From assembly GCF_002221505.1 (NCBI RefSeq), contig NZ_CP011036.1:2852001-2916000 (forward strand): DNA of 64,000 bases. Reading direction: 5' to 3'. The stretch comes from Pseudoalteromonas nigrifaciens (GTDB lineage: Bacteria > Pseudomonadota > Gammaproteobacteria > Enterobacterales > Alteromonadaceae). A model generated the notes under the pieces. That model saw nothing but the letters and a program-made list of their open reading frames with translations, was not told where the DNA came from and made no database searches. The first letter of the stretch is position 1, and every line of letters begins with the position of its first letter. Position numbers and translations under genes: made by a program. Of the stretch, positions 55,463 to 62,221 are shown one piece after another.

Positions 55463-56151
55463 AAGTATTTGCCCATCGCGGTGCCAGTGGGCACTTTCCA
55501 GAGAACACCCAAAGCGCCATTATGGCGGCCTTACAAATAGGCGTTGACGGCATTGAAGTAGATGTACAAAGCGCACTTGATGATTACATGATCATTCACG
55601 ACACTTGGCTTGATAGAACCACTAACGGCGTAGGTAAAGTGTGTAACTTTACTGCTGCTCACATTATGCAACTCAATGCTGGTAATGGCGAAAAAGTACC
55701 AACTTTACAGCAACTTTTTGATTGGAATAATAATCAAACACTCTTAAATTTAGAGCTAAAACATACTTTTAATCTTGAACAGTTTGCTACTCAAGTTGAA
55801 AAAAACATTACAGAAAAACGCATATCAGCAGATAACATTTTAGTGTCGTCGTTCGATCATCATCAACTAGCCTGGTTAAAAAAACGCTTACCTTGGCTAA
55901 AAATGGGTGCACTAACGTCATCTATACCAATTAATTATGCAAAGTTTGCTGAAGACTTAGGCGCGTACAGTGTTCATGTAGATAAAAACTTTATAAATAA
56001 AGCCTTTGTAGATGATGCAAAACAACGTGGTTTAATAATTTATGCGTACACTGTAGACAAACAACAAGATATAAAGCTGATGCTAGATTTAGGTGTGGAT
56101 GGTATTTTTACAAATTATCCGGCACAAACTAAAGCTTACTTAGGTGATTAA
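55459..56151 (+). CDS. Glycerophosphodiester phosphodiesterase, cytoplasmic (UgpQ-like)
   Basis: A 230-aa TIM-barrel enzyme. The catalytic signature FAHRGASGHFPENT, then GVDGIEVDVQSA and MIIHDTWLDRTTNG, and the C-terminal YTVDKQQDIKLMLDLGVDGIFTNYP are complete. No signal peptide. The frame opens upstream at 55432, but the ATG at 55459 overlaps the EamA stop (ATGA) and matches the family N-terminus. It hydrolyses glycerophosphodiesters to glycerol-3-phosphate and alcohol. Confidence 0.93.
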   Translation: MKVFAHRGASGHFPENTQSAIMAALQIGVDGIEVDVQSALDDYMIIHDTWLDRTTNGVGKVCNFTAAHIMQLNAGNGEKVPTLQQLFDWNNNQTLLNLELKHTFNLEQFATQVEKNITEKRISADNILVSSFDHHQLAWLKKRLPWLKMGALTSSIPINYAKFAEDLGAYSVHVDKNFINKAFVDDAKQRGLIIYAYTVDKQQDIKLMLDLGVDGIFTNYPAQTKAYLGD

Positions 56152-56175
56152 TAATAACCAAATGGTCTGTACATA

Positions 56176-57396
56176 ATGAGTAGCTATATGCGAATTTATA
56201 ATTTTTTAGAAAAAACACTTTTTTTTACCTTAACGCGCAAAATTGTGGGTAATTTAAGTTTTGTATTTTTATTTCAGGCTATTACTTTATTTTGGCTGTA
56301 TGAAAGCTTAACCCTAAACCAACAAAGTACTGGGTTATTTTGGGCATTAGCTTTAGTGATTGTGGCTGGCTTTATTTTCACCCTATTTTATATGCGATTT
56401 TTAATGGTGCGCCCAGTCAAGGCAATGCGCGACACGCTAATAAATATAAACCAGCAAGATGCAGACTTATCGGCAAAGTTACCCCATTTTACTTATGATG
56501 AGTTTCGTGAACTAAGCGAGCAATACAATCTTTTTACTACTCATTTAAATCAGCTACTAAACACAACCTACAATAGCGCCCAAGCAGGCGTGCAAAGTAT
56601 CGAGCAAGCAACTCAGTCTATGCAACGTACTGAACAATTAAGCGGACAACAAATACATTTAAGCCATACCATTATAAATGCCAGCAACCAAATAGCGCAG
56701 AGCTTACAAAATATAGTAAGCAATACCGACAGCGTGCATAAAATAAATAGTGAGCATTTAAATTTTGTTAAGCTTTCGGCAACAGAGTTGTCGGCCTTAG
56801 TGCAACAAGTAAAATTAATAACCGATATGCTAACCGGCTTTTCGGCAACTATTTCAGGCTTAAAAGAAAACAGTGAAAACATTCGTAGCATTTTAAAAAT
56901 GGTGGAAGAGTTTTCTGATCAAACCAATCTACTAGCCCTAAATGCCGCCATTGAAGCAGCAAGAGCCGGTGATGCGGGACGTGGTTTTGCGGTAGTTGCC
57001 GATGAAGTGCGTACTCTTTCAATTAAGGTAAGTGGTGCAACGCGGCAAATTAGTGATTTTATAAACCAAATGAACGAGCTAGTAAACGAAACAAATAAAG
57101 AGTCAGAGCAATTAATTACTCACTCACACAATGCGCAAAAATCAATTAATAGTACTTCTAATGGTTTTACTAATATGCTTACTGAATTTGAGCATAACCA
57201 GCAACAGTTACAACAAATTGCCGAGGCTGTGCACTTACTTGAGCAAACACAAAATCAAACCCACCAATCGGTAGAGCATATTGTAGCGCTTGGCGAGCAA
57301 GCCAAACAAACCATAGATACAGCACTTAATGATTGCCAACAATCACAAACCCTCAGCCAACAAACACAACAACAACTAAAACGCTTTGTGCAGTAA
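56176..57396 (+). CDS. Methyl-accepting chemotaxis-type protein with minimal periplasmic part
   Basis: A 406-aa protein. Two membrane helices (about 24-45 and 54-75) are separated by only about 10 residues, so there is no usual periplasmic sensor. A HAMP-like segment ([14 protein letters not shown]) and the signalling domain follow; its tip is [35 protein letters not shown]. Long Gln-rich coiled coils flank the tip. It may sense a membrane or cytoplasmic cue. It starts 24 bp after the GDPD gene and may be in the same transcript. Confidence 0.92.
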   Translation: MSSYMRIYNFLEKTLFFTLTRKIVGNLSFVFLFQAITLFWLYESLTLNQQSTGLFWALALVIVAGFIFTLFYMRFLMVRPVKAMRDTLININQQDADLSAKLPHFTYDEFRELSEQYNLFTTHLNQLLNTTYNSAQAGVQSIEQATQSMQRTEQLSGQQIHLSHTIINASNQIAQSLQNIVSNTDSVHKINSEHLNFVKLSATELSALVQQVKLITDMLTGFSATISGLKENSENIRSILKMVEEFSDQTNLLALNAAIEAARAGDAGRGFAVVADEVRTLSIKVSGATRQISDFINQMNELVNETNKESEQLITHSHNAQKSINSTSNGFTNMLTEFEHNQQQLQQIAEAVHLLEQTQNQTHQSVEHIVALGEQAKQTIDTALNDCQQSQTLSQQTQQQLKRFVQ

Positions 57397-57422
57397 TACC
57401 TATTTTATTAAAAATAGGTATT
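57395..57422 (+). terminator. Hairpin overlapping the stop codon of the chemoreceptor gene
   Basis: AATACCTATTTT-ATTA-AAAATAGGTATT, a perfect 12-bp stem that begins inside the TAA stop. Followed by TGC rather than a long T run, so it may be a weak terminator. Confidence 0.6.
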
Positions 57423-57430
57423 TGCTAACA

Positions 57431-57466
57431 AGCTTATGGGTATAACAAGCGTTTTACCCATAAGCT
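57431..57466. promoter_or_regulatory. 12-bp inverted repeat upstream of queG
   Basis: AGCTTATGGGTA (57431-57442) pairs perfectly with TACCCATAAGCT (57455-57466), 36 bp before the queG start. Either a second terminator hairpin or an operator. Confidence 0.4.
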
Positions 57467-57502
57467 AAATATGTTAAATTACCCAGCTATTTATTTAACC
57501 GT

Positions 57503-58645
57503 GTGATGCATGTGAGCGACGCAGTTCCTGATTATAAAAACCTTGCCCAACAAATTAAAGCGTGGGGACAAGAGCTTGGCTTTAGCGAAGTAGGTATTAC
57601 TGATATAGACTTAAGCAAGCATGAAACGCAGCTGCAACGTTGGCTCGACGCCGGCTACCATGGCAATATGGATTACATGGCCGCTCATGGTATGAAACGC
57701 GCTCGCCCTGCTGAGTTAGTGCCAGGAACGCAGCGTGTTATTTCGGTAAAAATGAATTACCTGCCCCCCGATGCAGGTTTTGCCAAAACCCTTAAAAACT
57801 CAGAAAAAGCGTATATAAGTCGCTATGCTCTTGGCCGCGACTACCATAAATTAATGCGTAATCGCTTAAAAAAATTAGGCCAAAAAATAGAGCTCGAAAT
57901 TGGCGAATACGGTTTTAGGCCTTTTGTCGACTCAGCCCCGGTACTTGAGCGCCAACTTGCTGAAAAAGCAGGCTTGGGCTGGCGCGGTAAACACTCATTA
58001 CTTATTAATAAAGAAGCCGGTTCTTGGTTTTTTTTAGGTGAGTTATTTGTTGATTTACCGCTGCCCATAGATGCAGAAAACACCTTTGAAGGCTGTGGTA
58101 AATGCGTAGCTTGTATAACGCTATGCCCAACTGGCGCTATTGTTGAGCCCTACGTGGTAGATGCACGTAAGTGTATATCGTACTTAACCATTGAGCTACA
58201 AGGCCCTATTCCAGAGCAATACCGAACATTATTAGGTAACCGCATTTATGGTTGTGACGACTGCCAATTAGTTTGCCCGTGGAATCGTTATGGCCAACTT
58301 ACCGACGAAAATGATTTTCATCCGCGCACCCAATTAAAAGATAAAGACCTGCTTGAGCTGTTTGCTTGGGATGAAGCCACTTTTTTAAAAAACACCGAAG
58401 GCAGCCCTATTCGTCGTATTGGCCACGAGCGTTGGTTGCGTAATTTGGCTGTAGGCTTAGGTAATGCTGAATTTAGCCCTAGCATTATTCATGCCCTAGA
58501 AGATAAAAGCTTAGCTTGCAGTGAACTGGTTTTAGAGCATATAAATTGGGCGCTGCAACAGCAACGCAATAAGCAAGGTACTATACTGCGTAAAACCGCA
58601 AGGCTTATCAGAATTGTTGAAAAAGGCCTACCCCGCGACGCTTAA
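57503..58645 (+). CDS. queG: Epoxyqueuosine reductase
   Basis: A 380-aa cobalamin- and iron-sulfur-dependent enzyme of the last step of queuosine tRNA modification. The proposed catalytic Asp is in PFVDSAPVLER (Asp143). Two ferredoxin-like 4Fe-4S motifs are CGKCVACITLCPTGAI and CDDCQLVCPWN. HGMKRARPAELVPG and LGWRGKHSLL are family landmarks. It starts GTG at 57503 or ATG at 57506. The usual nnr/tsaE neighbours are absent here. Confidence 0.96.
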   Translation: MMHVSDAVPDYKNLAQQIKAWGQELGFSEVGITDIDLSKHETQLQRWLDAGYHGNMDYMAAHGMKRARPAELVPGTQRVISVKMNYLPPDAGFAKTLKNSEKAYISRYALGRDYHKLMRNRLKKLGQKIELEIGEYGFRPFVDSAPVLERQLAEKAGLGWRGKHSLLINKEAGSWFFLGELFVDLPLPIDAENTFEGCGKCVACITLCPTGAIVEPYVVDARKCISYLTIELQGPIPEQYRTLLGNRIYGCDDCQLVCPWNRYGQLTDENDFHPRTQLKDKDLLELFAWDEATFLKNTEGSPIRRIGHERWLRNLAVGLGNAEFSPSIIHALEDKSLACSELVLEHINWALQQQRNKQGTILRKTARLIRIVEKGLPRDA

Positions 58646-58687
58646 ATGTTTAGGTGTGGAGTAAGCACTTTTAATTAATCGCTACGG

Positions 58688-59173
58688 TTATAGGTGCTTA
58701 CCAAAAATAGTTAAGCTGTAAGGGTTATTATCCATAATGGCCACCTGTGGTAACTCGCCCCACACACTAAAATTAAAGTATTTAAATAGTTTAATACTGG
58801 GTAAATTATGACTAAAAATGAACCCTAGCAGCACTTTAATGTTAAGTTGCTTAGCTTGCGTTTGGGCAAACTCCATTAGTGTTTTACCTAAACCTTTGCC
58901 TTGTGCTTTAGCGGTAATATAAATACTTATTTCTACCGTGCCTTCGTAAGCTACGCGCCCATAAAACGGTTTATAACTAAGCCATGCTAACACTTGGTCA
59001 TTTTCAGAATATACATAAATTGGCCGTAGAGAAGTGTGACTATCAAACCAAGCTTGCTTGTCGGTAACGCTTACCTCTTCGGTATCGGCGGTAACCATTC
59101 TGCTGGCAATGGTTTCGTTATAAATTGCGACTATAGTTTTTAAATCTTCTGGGCGTGCTAAACGGATTGTCAT
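58688..59173 (-). CDS. GNAT acetyltransferase (phosphinothricin N-acetyltransferase-like)
   Basis: A 161-aa protein beginning MTIRLARPEDLKTIVAIYNETIA, with the acetyl-CoA loop AKAQGKGLGKTLMEFA and a C-terminal LGFIFSHNLPSIKLFKYFNFSVWGELP. This layout is that of the PAT/YncA branch, which acetylates small amino-acid-like compounds such as methionine sulfone. The exact substrate is unknown. It is monocistronic, convergent with queG and divergent from the glutathione peroxidase gene. Confidence 0.9.
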   Translation of the reverse strand: MTIRLARPEDLKTIVAIYNETIASRMVTADTEEVSVTDKQAWFDSHTSLRPIYVYSENDQVLAWLSYKPFYGRVAYEGTVEISIYITAKAQGKGLGKTLMEFAQTQAKQLNIKVLLGFIFSHNLPSIKLFKYFNFSVWGELPQVAIMDNNPYSLTIFGKHL

Positions 59174-59264
59174 AAGGTCTAGATAAGGTTGATCAGTTGC
59201 GTTTATATTAGCGTATCATTGAGGCTATAAACAATATGTAACCTTTTAACTTTAGGCATTAAAA

Positions 59265-59840
59265 ATGATAAAAATAATATTATTAGCATTAATGGCGTTA
59301 CTTTTACCCACATTAGCTCAAGCGCAAAGCACGGCTGAGCACCCCATTAAAAAACAAAATAACTGCCAAGACTTTACTAACGTTACTTTGCGTAAACTAC
59401 GCTCAAAAGAGTTTGTTAACTTATGCCAATTTGAAAACCAACCGCTGCTAATTGTTAATACAGCGAGTAACTGTGGCTTTACGCCGCAATTTGCAGGGCT
59501 TGAAGCGGTTTATAATAAATATAAAGATCAAGGCTTAGTGGTATTGGGATTTCCTTCTGATGATTTTTTTCAAGAAGAAAACAACGAGCAAGACACCGCC
59601 AAAGTCTGCTTTGTTAATTACGGGGTTACTTTCACTATGTTTGCCACCAGCGCAGTGCGCGGCAGCGATGCAAACCCTATTTTTAAACACTTAAATAGCC
59701 AAACCAGCTCACCTAATTGGAATTTTTATAAGTATTTAGTGTCTGCTGATCGTAAAACAATTACGCGCTTTAACAGTAAAGTAGCCCCCGAATCAGAAAA
59801 ACTAACTGCAGCAATTGAAGCGACATTAGCTATTAACTAG
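59265..59840 (+). CDS. Glutathione peroxidase-family protein, exported
   Basis: A 191-aa protein. The signal peptide (MIKIILLALMALLLPTLAQAQ) targets it to the periplasm. The active site is NTASNCGFTPQF with Cys70 where selenocysteine stands in animal enzymes. The conserved GFPSDDFFQEE and a Trp-containing SSPNWNFYKYLV follow. The usual FPCNQF motif of GPx is replaced by FPSDDF, a change seen in a periplasmic sub-branch. It reduces peroxides with a thiol (glutathione or thioredoxin-like) reductant. Confidence 0.92.
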   Translation: MIKIILLALMALLLPTLAQAQSTAEHPIKKQNNCQDFTNVTLRKLRSKEFVNLCQFENQPLLIVNTASNCGFTPQFAGLEAVYNKYKDQGLVVLGFPSDDFFQEENNEQDTAKVCFVNYGVTFTMFATSAVRGSDANPIFKHLNSQTSSPNWNFYKYLVSADRKTITRFNSKVAPESEKLTAAIEATLAIN

Positions 59841-59926
59841 GTTAAAACCGTTACAATTAGTTTAAACTAACTAAAACACACGTTAGTATGATCAAAAAAC
59901 AACCAGATTAATTTTTAGGAGATTTT

Positions 59927-60208
59927 ATGACAGTGGCAAGCGCAAGACATATATTAGTAGATAGTGAAGCACAGTGTTTAGATTTAAAAGAAAAAATTGA
60001 ACAAGGTGAAGACTTTGCTGTGTTAGCAAAAGCACACTCTAACTGTCCTTCAGGTCAAGATGGCGGTGCTCTTGGTGAGTTTGGCCCAGGTATGATGGTG
60101 CCAGAGTTTGATAAAGTGGTGTTCTCTGCGCCAATTAATCAAGTACAAGGCCCAGTACAAACACAGTTTGGTTACCATTTACTTGAAGTAACCAGCCGTT
60201 CAGAGTAA
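59927..60208 (+). CDS. ppiC: Parvulin-type peptidyl-prolyl isomerase
   Basis: A 93-aa single-domain cytoplasmic parvulin. ASARHILVDSEAQC, FAVLAKAHSNCPSGQDGGALGEFGPGMMVPEFDKVVF and VQTQFGYHLLEV match E. coli PpiC, including its length of 93 residues. It catalyses cis-trans isomerisation of prolyl bonds. AGGAGA precedes the ATG, and a terminator follows 24 bp after the stop. Confidence 0.95.
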   Translation: MTVASARHILVDSEAQCLDLKEKIEQGEDFAVLAKAHSNCPSGQDGGALGEFGPGMMVPEFDKVVFSAPINQVQGPVQTQFGYHLLEVTSRSE

Positions 60209-60231
60209 CTTATTCTGTACTGTAAATTTTG

Positions 60232-60257
60232 AAAAAAGCCGCTTATGCGGCTTTTTT
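60232..60257 (+). terminator. Terminator of ppiC
   Basis: AAAAAGCCGC-TTAT-GCGGCTTTTTT. It covers the first codons of an ORF that opens at 60245, which shows that the GST gene starts further down at 60269. Confidence 0.92.
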
Positions 60258-60268
60258 ATGGAGTAATT

Positions 60269-60847
60269 ATGCAACTATTTGGTTCTGTTACCTCGCCTTA
60301 TGTACGCCGTATTAGAATATGGGCGCTGGAAAATAACTGTGATTTAGAGTTTATTAATCTGGATATTTTTTCAGCGCAAGATCGCCCAACTATGGTGAGC
60401 AAAAACCCAGCACGCAAAATCCCTATTCTCGTAGATGGCAATTTAACCCTTAGTGATTCAAACTCAATACTGCGTTATTTACTTGAAAAAACAGCACAGC
60501 CAAAATTAACTTGGCCGCAAGAGCACTTACTTACCACTATTAATGCCTGTAATGACTCTTTAGTGGAAATGCTTTTATGCCAGCGCTCTGGTTTTGATAC
60601 GCAAAGTGATGCGTTATTTTTTAATTTGCAAAACGAACGTATTGTTGAAACATTACACTTTTTAAATGATCATTTAACTGATGATGAATTTAAAGGCTGT
60701 GAATACCTCAACATCAGTTTATACTGCCTGCTTGATTGGATTTGCTTTCGTGAACTAACCGACATTAGTCAGCATTCAGCGCTTGTTGCTTTTTATGAGC
60801 AATATGGCCAACGCCAAGCAGCAATAAATACCAGTCCTAGTCATTAA
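60269..60847 (+). CDS. Glutathione S-transferase-family protein
   Basis: A 192-aa protein. The thioredoxin-like N-terminal domain (MQLFGSVTSPYVRRIRIWALEN, KIPILVDGNLTLSDSNSILRYL) contains the usual cis-Pro (Pro in KIPIL) and the glutathione gamma-glutamyl site (DSNS). An all-helical C-terminal domain follows. A GGAG ribosome site lies 8 bp before the ATG at 60269. Substrate unknown. It resembles YibF/YliJ-type GSTs more than DcmA-like ones. Confidence 0.9.
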   Translation: MQLFGSVTSPYVRRIRIWALENNCDLEFINLDIFSAQDRPTMVSKNPARKIPILVDGNLTLSDSNSILRYLLEKTAQPKLTWPQEHLLTTINACNDSLVEMLLCQRSGFDTQSDALFFNLQNERIVETLHFLNDHLTDDEFKGCEYLNISLYCLLDWICFRELTDISQHSALVAFYEQYGQRQAAINTSPSH

Positions 60848-60864
60848 TTTAAAAAGGTAAACAC

Positions 60865-61215
60865 ATGAGCGATATCGAGATTGAATCAGAACTAGTCAAC
60901 TTTGTTGAAAAAGTACGTATGAGCGAAGTAATTTGGGCACTAGGTGCAGAAGATAATGGCTTTGTAGTGTGTGATTCAAATCAATTTGACGAGACTGACG
61001 TATTACTACTTTGGGAAAGCGAAGCGGCTGCTAAAGCTCAGTGTAAAGACGAGTGGAAAGAGTACAGCCCAGTAGAAATTGGCCTTGATGAATTTTTAGA
61101 TGAATGGGTTGAAGACCTAAACGAAGACAATGCTTTAGTTGGCCTTAACTGGAATGACGACCAAGTATGCGTAGAAATTGAACCAGTAGGTTTAGCACGC
61201 GCATTAAGTGAATAA
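60865..61215 (+). CDS. DUF2750-family acidic protein
   Basis: A 116-aa strongly acidic cytoplasmic protein (ESELVNFVEKVRMSEVIWAL, LLLWESEAAAKAQC, EIGLDEFLDEWVEDLNEDNALVGLNWN). The pattern of a W-containing LLLW segment, a following C and an FLDEWV motif matches DUF2750. The function is unknown. It begins 17 bp after the GST gene (AAAAAGG ribosome site) and ends with a strong terminator, so GST-DUF2750 is an operon. Confidence 0.82.
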   Translation: MSDIEIESELVNFVEKVRMSEVIWALGAEDNGFVVCDSNQFDETDVLLLWESEAAAKAQCKDEWKEYSPVEIGLDEFLDEWVEDLNEDNALVGLNWNDDQVCVEIEPVGLARALSE

Positions 61216-61242
61216 TTCACTATAGCTTAATTAATAAAGCAT

Positions 61243-61280
61243 AAAAAAAGCCAACTGCATTCGTGCTAGTTGGCTTTTTT
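61243..61280 (+). terminator. Terminator of the GST-DUF2750 operon
   Basis: AAAAAAGCCAACT...AGTTGGCTTTTTT with a 10-12-nt loop, about 27 bp after the stop. Confidence 0.92.
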
Positions 61281-61304
61281 GTTTTAATTAATTAGGTATA
61301 AGTA

Positions 61305-61350
61305 TTTATACCCAAAACATACTCGCATCTTGCTATGTTTTGGGTATAAA
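61305..61350. promoter_or_regulatory. Perfect 17-bp inverted repeat upstream of the recombinase-like gene
   Basis: TTTATACCCAAAACATA (61305-61321) and its exact complement (61334-61350) flank a 12-nt spacer. It ends 32 bp before the TTG start at 61383, placing it at the promoter or leader. Possible operator, recombinase-like binding site or hairpin. Confidence 0.5.
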
Positions 61351-61382
61351 ATGTATTTTGTCATTATTTTCAAGGTACACCG

Positions 61383-62063
61383 TTGAAAACCCATCTTGGT
61401 CGCCGTCCTTTTTCAGCTATGGAGCTGCACACACTTTACACTGGCTATATTTATGGCGATATGCGCGTGGTGCGTGAACAAGCAAAACATTGGCATTTTT
61501 GGTTGCCATTAATTGCTTACTATACGGGCGCTTATAGTGACGAAATAGGCTGTTTAACACTTGATGACTTAACTGTTGAGCAAAATATTTTATGTTTTAG
61601 TTTTCATACCCACGGAAAAATAAAACCGCGACTTATTCCTGTACATCAAGCGCTAATTAATGCTGGCTTTAACGACTATTTAGCATTTATAAAAAGCCAA
61701 AACCAACAGCGATTAATGTTCGACTTGCCAGCTAAAACCGGTCGCTACAGCGAAAAAGTTCGCATTTGGTTTAGCGGCGAAGGCGAGCGCGCTGGTTACT
61801 TACAAAAATGTGCAATTCCAAACATTGACCAACTCGGAATGAAAACCGCTATAAGTAGCCTGCGGCTTAACTTTGAGCAGCAAGTACGTATTTATGCACT
61901 GCAAGCCAACTCTAAAGACGCGTTTAATTATTTAATGGGCTTTAACGAATACCCACACCCAAATTATAGCAATGTAGCAGTGTTAAATAGCATAATTGGG
62001 CAAATTCGCGTTATTAACTCACAACTGCATTGGCAGCGCTTTATCAATCGCGATAGTCACTGA
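61383..62063 (+). CDS. Tyrosine-recombinase-like protein lacking catalytic residues
   Basis: A 226-aa protein resembling the catalytic half of phage-type integrases. HWHFWLPLIAYYTGAYSDEIGCLTLDDL aligns with the usual W-L-P-L-I-xx-Y-T-G-A-R-xx-E-I pattern, and KPRLIPVHQALINAGFNDYL with R-x-V-P-I-H-x-x-L-I-x-x-G-F. The first catalytic Arg is Tyr (TGAYSDE). The H-x-x-R-H box reads SSLRLNF, keeping only the Arg. The segment corresponding to LGH(...)Y is not recognisable. It is probably inactive as a recombinase and perhaps kept as a DNA-binding protein. TTG start behind AAGG. Confidence 0.65.
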   Translation: MKTHLGRRPFSAMELHTLYTGYIYGDMRVVREQAKHWHFWLPLIAYYTGAYSDEIGCLTLDDLTVEQNILCFSFHTHGKIKPRLIPVHQALINAGFNDYLAFIKSQNQQRLMFDLPAKTGRYSEKVRIWFSGEGERAGYLQKCAIPNIDQLGMKTAISSLRLNFEQQVRIYALQANSKDAFNYLMGFNEYPHPNYSNVAVLNSIIGQIRVINSQLHWQRFINRDSH

Positions 62064-62221
62064 CAAACTTTGTTACTCTTTACTCGTCCAAATCCGGGGT
62101 TATTCGATTACTCCATAAAAGAAAGCTGCTAGGATATCCGCATATAATACCGTTTCTATTGAGGTAGCGTGGTAACGCTGTCTGCTTTAGTCATTTATAA
62201 CAATAATAAACTAGGGATACT

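Noticed and set aside
61383..62063. Active integrase marking a prophage or island end
   Set aside because: Catalytic residues are missing, no att-like repeats or phage genes adjoin it, and the neighbours are housekeeping genes.
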